This document shows, one piece after another, positions 1 to 8,113 of a stretch of DNA of 49,729 nucleotides. The DNA comes from Candidatus Woesearchaeota archaeon (GTDB lineage Archaea > Nanobdellota > Nanobdellia > Woesearchaeales > CALCXY01): contig CALCXY010000035.1 of NCBI GenBank assembly GCA_937906345.1, positions 1 through 49,729 of the forward strand, written 5' to 3'. The translations under genes were made by a program, and so were the position numbers. Each line of letters begins with the position of its first letter. Positions within the stretch are counted from its first letter, which is position 1. The notes under the pieces were generated by a model that was given only the letters and a program-made list of their open reading frames with translations, was not told the origin of the DNA and did not search any database.

Positions 1-1
1 A

Positions 2-181
2 GGGGATCAACCTAGGGACCATCTTTCAACATATGATGGCAAAACTGGATTTGCAATAAATCAACCTGTTAATTCTGAAGAGGGAAATTTTAATCAACAA
101 CAACTTCGTGATGATAGAATAAGATTCTTTCAAGTTACTGAACCTATGATGAAAGCTGCTCAAGTTATTGCAAAAAAGTGA
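2..181 (+). CDS. C-terminal end of unknown protein (truncated by window edge)
   Basis: An open frame runs from the first bases to a TGA at 179-181 and gives about 59 residues, ending in the segment RIRFFQVTEPMMKAAQVIAK. The start lies outside the window. The tail resembles the end of the next gene, which reads RVFAASEGLMRAARALK, with a basic/aromatic stretch followed by a Met-rich amphipathic helix. This suggests two tandem paralogues. No function is recognised. The frame is coding by length and by this similarity, but the similarity is judged by eye over about 20 residues. Confidence 0.6.
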   Translation, partial: GDQPRDHLSTYDGKTGFAINQPVNSEEGNFNQQQLRDDRIRFFQVTEPMMKAAQVIAKK

Positions 182-253
182 TTATTTAGGAATTAGTATT
201 ATACCTTCTCTTTAACCCAAAATCTTATAAATGATAGTTAAATTTTCTATAGT

Positions 254-922
254 ATGTTGATGTTTGATTTATGGGAAACTTTTAATGAGTTAAAAGCTGC
301 TAGAATAAAGTATGGTAATGCAGTTACATTATTAAGAAGAACTATTGGACAAGGGAATAGTTATGAAGATAGAGTAGCATTAGCAGATTTAAAAATTGAA
401 AAATATCAGAAAAAATTACAAATAACAGATAGAAAATTAGCTAATTTATTTGAACGTTTTAGTTTTATTGAACATGCTCCTGATTTGTTATTTGATATGG
501 TAAGTGGATTATCTAGTGGATATGGTTCATTTATTCAATCTGGAGATTATTTAGGAATTATTAATGAAAAATTACATCTAGAAGATTCTAAAATTGAGGA
601 AATTTATCTTTTTAAAGCTGGGAAAGTTCATGTATATGGTTCTAGAATGAAAATAGATGTAGCAGGTTCTGAATTTACTAATAAAACACTCCTTTTACAA
701 GATCCAGGTGATTGGGCAACTGTAGATATTCTAGAAAGACCTGATCAGTTTTTAATTAGAGAACATAATGATCCTGTTCGAATGAATAATGGAATTATGG
801 TGTATTATGATAAAGTGGATTTACCTAAACCTGGAGAAACTAAATATACTCAAAGAGTATTTGCTGCATCTGAAGGTTTAATGCGAGCTGCTAGAGCTTT
901 GAAAACTCCTGTTAGAGATTAA
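254..922 (+). CDS. Unknown soluble protein, paralogue of the preceding gene
   Basis: Encodes 222 residues without a signal peptide or membrane segment. Residues about 10-70 look helical and possibly coiled (many Lys, Glu, Leu, Ala). The middle part has alternating hydrophobic/Gly strands, and the last 20 residues form a Met/Ala-rich helix shared with the truncated gene at the left edge. A TATA-like CTTATAAAT at 224-232 sits about 26 bases before the ATG, so the transcript is probably leaderless. The 3' end overlaps the convergent gene at 919 by four bases. I do not recognise the family. Confidence 0.7.
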   Translation: MLMFDLWETFNELKAARIKYGNAVTLLRRTIGQGNSYEDRVALADLKIEKYQKKLQITDRKLANLFERFSFIEHAPDLLFDMVSGLSSGYGSFIQSGDYLGIINEKLHLEDSKIEEIYLFKAGKVHVYGSRMKIDVAGSEFTNKTLLLQDPGDWATVDILERPDQFLIREHNDPVRMNNGIMVYYDKVDLPKPGETKYTQRVFAASEGLMRAARALKTPVRD

Positions 923-2325
923 AGAATTGTAATTATTCCTTTGTTTGCATCTACTTCTACTTCATCATTGTCCTTTAGAATTCTAGTTGCGTGTGTTGTT
1001 CCGATTATACAAGGAACATTAAGTTCTCTAGAAACTATTGCTGCATGAGAAGTTAATCCACCTGTATCTGTTATTATTGCAGCGGCTTTTCCAATAGCAG
1101 GCATTAAATCAGGATTTGTCATAGAACTTACAATAATATCACCTTGATTCATCTTTTCCATATCTTTAACTGTTATGATAATTTTTACTTTACCTTTTAC
1201 TTTTCCCATGGAAGCTACTGTTCCTTTAATTTCTTTAGTTTCATAATCAATATCTTCTTTGTAATTATCTTTATAAAATTGTTTAGCTTCATTTTCTACT
1301 AAGAATTTTTGAGAATTATTTTTTTGAACAAAAATAGAGTAATTCATTCTTTGTTCAATTATTTCTTTAAAATCTTTATTTTGTACAAGTAATTCTTTAA
1401 TCTCTTCTGGAAGGAAATATCTAATTTGTTCTAATGTAAAGTTTTTTCTTTTCCCAATTTCTTTTAATAATGGTTCTACTAAAAAAAGAGTTTTAGTGAT
1501 CAATCCTTTTCGATATTCTTTAAAATAAGCTAATTTTCCTACTGCATTTAATATTCTTTGTTCTTCTTGAGAGAATTGTAATTTAGTAGAATATGTTTTC
1601 TTTAATTCCTCATTCTTTGTTTGTGTGTCTTTTAAGGTTTTTAGTTTTTTAATTTTTTCAGGTGTAAACTCTTTTATCTTGTTTTGAAAATACTCTAAGG
1701 ATAATGAGTTCCCTTCATAATCATACTCTAACCATTCCCATTTTTTTGCATGTTCTGTTAAATCTGGATTTTTTTTTTCAATAAATGATAATAGTTCTAA
1801 TTCTTCTATGATATTCCAAGAATTTCCAGTTGGAAATGTAAAAGCTGAGAATATTTTTTGAGCTTTAATTTGATCAGGAACTTTATCTTGAATAATATTA
1901 AAACCTTGTTCTTCTAATGCAAAATCAACTATAAATGGAATTCCTCCATAGAGATAAGTTTTGTTATAATCTTCTACATATTTGGTAAATAATTCAGAAA
2001 GTTCTTCATTTGGAGTTGATTCATTAACAGTATTTCCTTTTTCAGCTATATTTTGTAAAACACTAATCTCTTTATCAAAATGAGTTCTTAAAAATTGAAT
2101 AAAGTTATCTTCTTTTTCTATTTTAGAAACAGCTAGATTACCCACTCTTAGCACATCACTCTTTGAAAAATATCCCATTGATTTTCCATCTTTAAATTCA
2201 GAGAAAACACATTCCATAGCATCTCCTAATAATTCTTTAAAACCATGGCAAAGATTATAATAAATACAATAAAGAGGAAATGGACTAATCTTCAATGTGT
2301 ATTGTCTGTAAAAATCTGTTTTCAT
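919..2325 (-). CDS. PEP-utilising swivelling His-domain protein, copy 1
   Basis: The last ~100 residues of this 468-residue protein are a PEP-utilising-enzyme mobile domain. They carry the catalytic-His context GGLTSHAAIVSRELNVPCI and the typical GxVxG and SSMTNPDLMPAI strands. The first ~360 residues are mostly helical and lack an ATP-grasp domain, and there is no C-terminal PEP barrel. Rifampin phosphotransferases have the order ATP-grasp, helical substrate domain, His domain, so this protein resembles their second and third parts only. It is the last of three tandem paralogues, 39 bases after copy 2. The phosphoryl-transfer partner is not visible. Family call is strong for the C-terminus; the reaction is unknown. 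Confidence 0.8.
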   Translation of the reverse strand: MKTDFYRQYTLKISPFPLYCIYYNLCHGFKELLGDAMECVFSEFKDGKSMGYFSKSDVLRVGNLAVSKIEKEDNFIQFLRTHFDKEISVLQNIAEKGNTVNESTPNEELSELFTKYVEDYNKTYLYGGIPFIVDFALEEQGFNIIQDKVPDQIKAQKIFSAFTFPTGNSWNIIEELELLSFIEKKNPDLTEHAKKWEWLEYDYEGNSLSLEYFQNKIKEFTPEKIKKLKTLKDTQTKNEELKKTYSTKLQFSQEEQRILNAVGKLAYFKEYRKGLITKTLFLVEPLLKEIGKRKNFTLEQIRYFLPEEIKELLVQNKDFKEIIEQRMNYSIFVQKNNSQKFLVENEAKQFYKDNYKEDIDYETKEIKGTVASMGKVKGKVKIIITVKDMEKMNQGDIIVSSMTNPDLMPAIGKAAAIITDTGGLTSHAAIVSRELNVPCIIGTTHATRILKDNDEVEVDANKGIITIL

Positions 2326-2364
2326 ATACTAAAGAATGTAGCTGAATTTAAAAATATTGAGGTT

Positions 2365-3288
2365 TTATATTATCTTAACTATGCCATTATCAGCGTCTAC
2401 TTCTACGTTCATTCCATCTTTGAGAACTTTAGTTGCATTATTAGTTCCTATAACACAGGGTTTCTTTAGCTCTCTGGCAACAATTGCAGCATGAGATAAA
2501 ATACCTCCTGCATCTGTAACAATAGCAGCAGATTTTTTCATTAAGTGAAGGTATTCAGGACGAGTCATTCCTGTTACTAAGATGTTGTTTTCTTCAAAAT
2601 GCTCTGCTTTAGAAGGATCTTCAATAATGCAAACTTTTCCTTGAACCTTTCCTTTATACGCTGTTGTTCCTTTTAGTGTTGAACTGTCTTGATCTTTGGC
2701 TAAAAGTTTTTCAACTGCTGATACATTTGTTCCTGTTATAATATTAGTTTTTCCTTCAATAAAAAGAAATGCACTTAGCTTACGAGCAATTAAAATATCT
2801 TTTGGAGGCAATTCTTTTGTTTTAAGGAATGTTTCAAATTCTTCTTTAGTAAGTGATCGAATAAGTTCAGCAGGATACGAGGAATCTTTTTCAATTAATT
2901 CAGAAAGTGCTTTCATAAATTCAATAGATTCTGTAAAAACAGGTTCTGCATAAATTCTAGCCTCTTCAAAATTGGGAAGGTATTTTTCTAACATATCTTG
3001 AGGGAGAAAATCAACTAACACCTTAATTGTAATATGATACCTATAATATTCATAAAGGATATTGTGATATTCTAAAAATTGATTCAGATTAATAGGTTTT
3101 CCTTTCCACTTTTTTACAAATTCTACAAACGCATCTGTTTTTTCTTTTAGTTTTTTACAAAGAAAATGTGTAAAGGAATCATCTTCCTTAATTTTCTTTA
3201 TTACTTTCTTTGCAAATTCTTGTTTTTCAGAAGCTCGTTGATAAGCAAAAGATTTTCCATTTTTCCATATAATTATGGTATGATGCAC
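2365..3288 (-). CDS. PEP-utilising swivelling His-domain protein, copy 2 (start uncertain)
   Basis: 307 residues from a GTG at 3288. The C-terminal ~95 residues are the mobile His domain, with GGILSHAAIVARELKKPCV around the predicted phospho-His. The N-terminal helical part is about 130 residues shorter than in its neighbours. The frame stays open upstream to a stop at 3445-3447 and encodes plausible Trp/Phe-rich protein (FTFPDWNSQWAGNW), yet that extension has no ATG, GTG or TTG. Either GTG 3288 is used, or translation begins at a rare ATT/ATA around 3424-3429, overlapping the stop codon of copy 3. Middle gene of the three-gene reverse-strand operon. Confidence 0.75.
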   Translation of the reverse strand: MHHTIIIWKNGKSFAYQRASEKQEFAKKVIKKIKEDDSFTHFLCKKLKEKTDAFVEFVKKWKGKPINLNQFLEYHNILYEYYRYHITIKVLVDFLPQDMLEKYLPNFEEARIYAEPVFTESIEFMKALSELIEKDSSYPAELIRSLTKEEFETFLKTKELPPKDILIARKLSAFLFIEGKTNIITGTNVSAVEKLLAKDQDSSTLKGTTAYKGKVQGKVCIIEDPSKAEHFEENNILVTGMTRPEYLHLMKKSAAIVTDAGGILSHAAIVARELKKPCVIGTNNATKVLKDGMNVEVDADNGIVKII

Positions 3289-3422
3289 ATATTGATCTAC
3301 ATATTCAGAGAAAGGCTTTTGAGAATAAAAAGAACCCCAACCAGAGAATGATAAAATACTCCAATTTCCAGCCCATTGACTGTTCCAATCAGGAAAAGTA
3401 AATTTTTGTAATAATTCTTTGT

Positions 3423-4832
3423 CTATAATCTTCTTACAACCCCATTATCAGCATCTACTTCTACTCTATCTCCATCTTTTAAAACCTTTGTGGCTATAAT
3501 GGTTCCTATGACACTGGGTTTGTTCATTTCTCTAGCTATAATTGCTGCGTGGCAAGTAATGCCTCCTTCATTAGTTACAAAAGCTGCTGCACGTTCCATT
3601 GCAGGAAGATAATCTGGGATAGTCATTGATGTAACTAAAATATCTCCTTCTTGAACTTTTTCAGCATCTTCTTTAGAATGTAATACTTTTACAATTCCAG
3701 TAACTTTACCTTTACAACCCATTGAACCTTTAATTTCTTTAATAAATAAATCAATTTCATCCTTTTCTTCTTGCTCTTTAAACTTTTTTAATGCTTCTCC
3801 AGAAAACATTTGAATTTCTTCATCTCCTAATAATACTAATGCAAAACCTTGCCTTCTTTCCTTAGCTAAAGCAGAATAATCATTTCCTGTTTTAAGAGAG
3901 GCTTTTATTTCCTCTGCAGTTAAGCAGAATACTTCTTGTAAATCAATATTGAGTTTATCAGCTATTGCATAAAATAAATTCCTAGCTCTAAAACCTGTTC
4001 TTACAAATGCGTCCATTCTTTCAGTTCTAAAATACACATAATCTTTTTCTACATCTATAAAATTTCTAAAATCATTATCTGCATTAATCTCATCTAAAAT
4101 GTTATCTGTTTGCTCTTGAATAGTTTTAAGATGAATGGATAATGAATCATATTGTTTTTGAGGATCTTTAATTGATTTAATACGTTCCATGACATCATTT
4201 TCATTCCAAGGATTGCCAAAAAAACCCCTAGTAGTAAGCCATCCCCATTTTTCAATATGTTCTTTAATATCTTCCTTAATATCTTGTCCTAGTTTAAATT
4301 TAATAGCTAACTCATACAATTCAAGATTTTCTTTAATACCATCGTTTTCTTTTCTTGGAGTTGTTAATATAGCGAAATACTCTTCTACTTTATCTTTAGG
4401 TAATTTTGGTTTGATAACAGTATTAGATAATTTTTCAATAATCGTAACAGTATATAGTGCAGTTGAAAGTAGTTTATACGATTCTTGTAGTTTTTCAAAT
4501 TGTTCTAAAAGAGTATCGTTTGAAGGGTTGTGAAACTCAATTTTGCTAATGTCATGAGTAACTTTTTCTAGGTTTTCTACAAAACCCTGCCATCTTTTAA
4601 ATAAATCTACGAAAAATTTAGCACCATGAAGATCATACATTTTTTTAGCATATGCATCTGCCCTATTAATTTCATCTTCATCATAGTAAACTGCCCCTTC
4701 AACAACTTTATAATGGTCATACCACATATCTATGCCTGCTTTTTCTTTCATAAACTTTTTATTTTTCCCTTGAGTTATGAAATTAAAAAATAACGGAGAT
4801 AAGGGCCTTCTTACTATTAATTTCCATTTCAT
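3423..4832 (-). CDS. PEP-utilising swivelling His-domain protein, copy 3
   Basis: 469 residues and the first gene of the tandem trio. The C-terminal ~100 residues form the mobile domain with GGITCHAAIIAREMNKPSV; the His follows a Cys where the other copies have Ser. The N-terminal ~365 residues are helical and rich in Lys and Glu, with no ATP-grasp or PEP-barrel signature. The two flanking copies are similar in length, so this is the family's full form here. The three copies are diverged rather than recent duplicates. It may relay phosphate from a separately encoded kinase domain, or be a rifampin-phosphotransferase-like remnant with another role. Confidence 0.8.
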   Translation of the reverse strand: MKWKLIVRRPLSPLFFNFITQGKNKKFMKEKAGIDMWYDHYKVVEGAVYYDEDEINRADAYAKKMYDLHGAKFFVDLFKRWQGFVENLEKVTHDISKIEFHNPSNDTLLEQFEKLQESYKLLSTALYTVTIIEKLSNTVIKPKLPKDKVEEYFAILTTPRKENDGIKENLELYELAIKFKLGQDIKEDIKEHIEKWGWLTTRGFFGNPWNENDVMERIKSIKDPQKQYDSLSIHLKTIQEQTDNILDEINADNDFRNFIDVEKDYVYFRTERMDAFVRTGFRARNLFYAIADKLNIDLQEVFCLTAEEIKASLKTGNDYSALAKERRQGFALVLLGDEEIQMFSGEALKKFKEQEEKDEIDLFIKEIKGSMGCKGKVTGIVKVLHSKEDAEKVQEGDILVTSMTIPDYLPAMERAAAFVTNEGGITCHAAIIAREMNKPSVIGTIIATKVLKDGDRVEVDADNGVVRRL

Positions 4833-4877
4833 AGGGAATAGGAATGATTTTTAGTTTTTAAAGTTTTAGTATTTAGG

Positions 4878-4890
4878 AATATTTAAATAG
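4878..4890 (+). promoter_or_regulatory. TATA box for secreted protein gene at 4912
   Basis: AATATTTAAATAG lies with its centre about 27 bases before the ATG at 4912. This is the distance expected when the transcript begins at or just before the start codon, and no ribosome binding site is present. Inferred leaderless promoter. Confidence 0.5.
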
Positions 4891-4911
4891 TTAAAAAATG
4901 AAAATAAGTTA

Positions 4912-6015
4912 ATGAAATTTAGTTTTGAGATTAGAAAAACACATTTAATTTACTTATTAATCTTATTGATCTTATTCCTAAGTGTAATTGCATATGCACA
5001 AGTAAAACAAACTCATACTATAGATGAGATAGATTTTAGTCAACCAATATTAAATGATATTAATTTACAAGGAGCACTAAATACTCCAATGGGAAATCTT
5101 GTTCCACCTTGCAAAGGAAAATGGAGAGAAACAGAATATAATCGATGGGTTTGGGATTGTAGTGAAATTGTGATTGATGATCCTATAAATTATATTTGTG
5201 AAGATGATGATGGTAATAATCCTTTCGTAAAAGGAGAAGGAGGTTCAATTTATAGAATATTACCTAATGAAGAACAAGAAATTGTTGAATATGGTAGTTC
5301 AGATTATTGTAAATATGATGATTCTGCTATTATAGAGGTTTATTGTGAAACACCAAACTCAGATTCATTTGCTAATGAGGAAATACCCTGTCAGTTTGGT
5401 TGCGGTTTAGATGCTTGTTATCCTGATACAGTTAGTGCTTCTAAGGTAACTGATTTTCCAAATGATTTAGGTGAACTTGTATCTAATGAAGAAAAAGTAT
5501 TTGATATGAAAGTTAAAAATTTAGAAAATAAGAAAACTTGTTTTTATCTTGAGTTTGTTTGTGATGAAAATGGAGGATCTTGTCCAATAGGTTCTACATT
5601 TACAGAATTAAGTGATAATCATTTATTTGCCTTTAAAAATGGATGGAACTGGTTTGTATCATTAAATCCTTATTGGCTTGATCCCTTTGATACTTGGGTT
5701 CATAGATTTTGGGCAAAACCCCAAAATACTCCTGCTAATTCCTATAATGGAAAATTACTCATTTGGAAACATTATATTGGAGCAGTTGATAATCCTTATG
5801 AATTACAATATACAGAGTGTCTTGATGAAAAAATAGGTGAATGGCCTTCAATAAAAATGAATGTTCCTGCAATAGCAAGTGGATTACCCCCTGGAGGACA
5901 TCTTCAGGCAGGAAATGAGATATTTCCTGCTATCATATCATGGACTCCAAGTTGGGAACCAAGAACAGTAAAACTACATGATGAAATTGATTTTACCTTT
6001 GATGTAATAAATTAA
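4912..6015 (+). CDS. Secreted Cys-rich protein of unknown function
   Basis: 367 residues. Residues about 8-30 are a signal peptide or anchor (Lys/Arg, then LIYLLILLILFLSVIAYA) ending in an Ala-X-Ala-like site. The mature part has roughly a dozen Cys, suggesting disulfides, with aromatic/Asp-rich beta-type sequence throughout. No catalytic motif is seen. It stands alone between convergent reverse-strand operons with its own TATA box. The many Cys fit the disulfide and thiol enzymes encoded downstream, so it could be one of their clients; that is inference. I do not recognise the family. Confidence 0.7.
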   Translation: MKFSFEIRKTHLIYLLILLILFLSVIAYAQVKQTHTIDEIDFSQPILNDINLQGALNTPMGNLVPPCKGKWRETEYNRWVWDCSEIVIDDPINYICEDDDGNNPFVKGEGGSIYRILPNEEQEIVEYGSSDYCKYDDSAIIEVYCETPNSDSFANEEIPCQFGCGLDACYPDTVSASKVTDFPNDLGELVSNEEKVFDMKVKNLENKKTCFYLEFVCDENGGSCPIGSTFTELSDNHLFAFKNGWNWFVSLNPYWLDPFDTWVHRFWAKPQNTPANSYNGKLLIWKHYIGAVDNPYELQYTECLDEKIGEWPSIKMNVPAIASGLPPGGHLQAGNEIFPAIISWTPSWEPRTVKLHDEIDFTFDVIN

Positions 6016-6036
6016 AAAAGAAAAATTTAAAAAAAA

Positions 6037-6660
6037 TTAACAACCAAAAGTTCCTTCAATTGGACATGCCTTGGATTCTGCGTTTGTTTTTGGAGTTCCT
6101 GGTTCAGTTCCTGATATTACATAATCCATAACATCAGTTACATTCCACTCGTGTGGATGATTCCAAGTATTCCAAGCATAACGCCATTCGTTCCAGCCAA
6201 CATTTAAGTGTTTTACATAAATGCCGTGTTCTGCAAGCATTTTACCTATTTTTCTCCCAGTCATACAAGGGATAGAATAACAATACATAATTACTTCCTT
6301 ATCTTTTGGTAAAGCTTCAAAACTGGATACAATTCTCTCAACATCTCCATATGCAGAAGTATCTGGATCTTTGTAAGCAGGGATATTTAGTGCACCTGTT
6401 ACGTGTTCTTCTTCATACTCTTCGTCACTTCTTAAATCCACTAAGATAAAAGAGGTATCTCCTTTATCCATTGCTTTTCTGATATGGTGTGGTGATACTC
6501 CTACTGCACCCTCAGCATAATAAAAATCTTTAACGTATTCACTATTTGTTTTTTCATTAAATTGAAACATAAAGGATGTTCCAATTGCTCCACCAATAAA
6601 TCCAAATATTAGGGATAATATAATGATTTTATATGCTCTTTTCATTTTTGTGTCTTCCAT
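6037..6660 (-). CDS. Membrane-anchored rhodanese-domain protein
   Basis: 207 residues. Residues about 10-30 are a single membrane segment; the rest is extracytoplasmic. A rhodanese fold follows, with LVDLRSDEEYEEEHVTGALNIP (CDC25-like strand) and the active loop MYCYSIPCMTGRK, which holds the conserved Cys after the Tyr plus a second Cys four residues later. Rhodaneses move sulfane sulfur or bind oxyanions. The C-terminus has two more Cys (ACPIEGTFGC). A GAGGT motif about 8 bases before ATG 6660 supports this start. It lies 73 bases after the thioredoxin lipoprotein on the same strand, consistent with envelope sulfur/redox chemistry. Confidence 0.85.
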   Translation of the reverse strand: MEDTKMKRAYKIIILSLIFGFIGGAIGTSFMFQFNEKTNSEYVKDFYYAEGAVGVSPHHIRKAMDKGDTSFILVDLRSDEEYEEEHVTGALNIPAYKDPDTSAYGDVERIVSSFEALPKDKEVIMYCYSIPCMTGRKIGKMLAEHGIYVKHLNVGWNEWRYAWNTWNHPHEWNVTDVMDYVISGTEPGTPKTNAESKACPIEGTFGC

Positions 6661-6733
6661 TTTTTTTACCTCGAGGTTATTTATATTATTTTCTATTTTT
6701 CAGTATATCCTTTCCGAAATAATGGGTGAAAAA

Positions 6734-7090
6734 TTATTTATCACAGCCACTTAAGGATGCTAGTTGAGCTAAAGATTGTGTTCCTGTTACACGTTCACCA
6801 TTTATTTCCCAAGTTGGATAGCTTTGAATATCTTCATCTTTGCAGACTTGATTTTGTCCAGCTCTTTCTGGTAAGGAACATTCTACATATGGTAATAACG
6901 TAACAGCATCTCCAAACATTTCTTTTTGTGCTTTACAATGACCACACCAATATGCTCCAAAGAAAGTTGCTCCTTTTTCAGTTAAGCAAGTAGCGAGTTT
7001 TGCTTCATTAGAGTCTAAATCAATTTTAGGTGCGCATGCAACTAAAACTAATCCTAAAACTAGTGTTAATATTATTTTTTTATTCATCAT
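6734..7090 (-). CDS. Thioredoxin-fold lipoprotein (CGHC)
   Basis: 118 residues. A short signal peptide ends in the lipobox LVAC, followed by a thioredoxin-like domain with the active site FFGAYWCGHCKAQKEMFG and the cis-Pro region SYPTWEINGERVTG. The layout matches the small thioredoxin domain found at the C-terminus of bacterial VKOR (vitamin K epoxide reductase) proteins, here without the membrane part. Expected role: disulfide exchange outside the membrane. The start overlaps the upstream lipoprotein gene by 11 bases, so the two are translationally coupled. A paralogue at 18767-19234 has lost the second active-site Cys. Confidence 0.85.
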   Translation of the reverse strand: MMNKKIILTLVLGLVLVACAPKIDLDSNEAKLATCLTEKGATFFGAYWCGHCKAQKEMFGDAVTLLPYVECSLPERAGQNQVCKDEDIQSYPTWEINGERVTGTQSLAQLASLSGCDK

Positions 7091-8021
7091 CCCCTCCTAT
7101 TCCATGTCCTTCTATAACTTCCATCATAAAAGATGTAAAAATAATTTTATTTTCATGTTTAATTTGCCCAAATATCTGCCATAATCCTGGTTCTGGAAAA
7201 GAAACTTTAACTTCTAAGTCAGGACCAAATTTATCAGGCACGGTTGCATCATGATCATCTTGATCACTCATACCAGGTGGACCTCCATGAGTATGCATAA
7301 ATCCATCTAAACCTGCTTTAACTATTCCAAAATGCATTGGGGCATCTAAAAATGGGACTAAATCTGTTACAGGAACATTATCTTTTTCAATGTGATAAGA
7401 TAAAGTAACCTCTTCATGAGTATGAGGATGATCTACATCAGTTGAAAATTTTACTGTGTAACCTGATTCACTAATAGAATCAGATACAAATACAGGATCA
7501 ACATACCTATCAATACCTTGTTCTTCAAATCCTTGGAATATTTTTGTGGTTGATAGGTCTTTATTTATTTTGGAAAGTTTTTCTGCTCCTTCTACATTAA
7601 CAACAAATTGTTTAGAAAATGCACCTTCATTATTCATTACATCTAATGCTACAATATATTTTCCTGCTTTAGGAAATGTAAATTCAAACTCATATTGGGA
7701 AGCAAGTTCCATTTCTTCAGAAACAGTATTAAAATCATCTGGGTGTAAATGAGCAATCATTCCTAAATCTTCACTAATAATTAACATATGCACTTTTCTA
7801 CCATGATGAGTCATTAAGGGGTATAAAGGTTTTCCTTTATCATCTTTGAAAACTGCTGTTAAACTAGTTAATTCTCCAGCTTGAATAGGACTTGGATTTG
7901 TTATTACATTAGCTTGCGCTTTAATTTGTTCCATGCTATGAGAACCATGATCATGGCCTTGCATACATCCTGCTAGTATCAATAAAACTCCAACAATTAA
8001 AATTAAATTTATCTTCCCCAT
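7080..8021 (-). CDS. His-rich lipoprotein, YtkA-like metal-associated domains
   Basis: The signal peptide MGKINLILIVGVLLILAGC ends in a lipobox, and the mature end begins with a His-rich stretch (GHDHGSH). Two repeats of an Ig-like domain follow. Each has a strand ending in a His pair: LIISEDLGMIAHLHP in the first, and GIVKAGLDGFMHTHG in the second. Such proteins occur beside copper genes in bacteria. The ATG at 8021 is preferred over the ATG at 8042, because a TATA box at 8045-8053 places transcription near 8022, downstream of the longer start. First gene of a reverse operon with the thioredoxin and rhodanese genes; divergent from MerT-HMA. Metal binding is inferred. Confidence 0.75.
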   Translation of the reverse strand: MGKINLILIVGVLLILAGCMQGHDHGSHSMEQIKAQANVITNPSPIQAGELTSLTAVFKDDKGKPLYPLMTHHGRKVHMLIISEDLGMIAHLHPDDFNTVSEEMELASQYEFEFTFPKAGKYIVALDVMNNEGAFSKQFVVNVEGAEKLSKINKDLSTTKIFQGFEEQGIDRYVDPVFVSDSISESGYTVKFSTDVDHPHTHEEVTLSYHIEKDNVPVTDLVPFLDAPMHFGIVKAGLDGFMHTHGGPPGMSDQDDHDATVPDKFGPDLEVKVSFPEPGLWQIFGQIKHENKIIFTSFMMEVIEGHGIGGDDE

Positions 8022-8044
8022 AAGCAATTTGAAATTGTTCATCT

Positions 8045-8092
8045 ATTTAAATCTTTCTGAAAGCTTTACAAGAAATGAAAAGCTTTAAATAG
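8045..8092. promoter_or_regulatory. Divergent promoters with two AAAGCTTT operator-like sites
   Basis: A TATA box at 8045-8053 (reverse strand GATTTAAAT) serves the gene starting at 8021, and TTTAAATAG at 8084-8092 serves the gene starting at 8114. Both are about 26 bases from their ATG, giving leaderless transcripts. Between and over them lie two copies of a site with core AAAGCTTT: 8058-8071 (TGAAAGCTTTACAA) and 8077-8087 (GAAAAGCTTTA). Their centres are 19 bases apart, and the second overlaps the forward TATA box, as a repressor site would. The same 14 bp motif stands upstream of the BlaI/CopY gene (18174-18187). Confidence 0.5.
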
Positions 8093-8113
8093 AAAGAGTT
8101 ATTAAAAGAAAAA

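Noticed and set aside
4189-4533. Forward ORF of 114 residues inside the His-domain gene copy 3
   Set aside because: It is the antisense shadow of a confident coding region.
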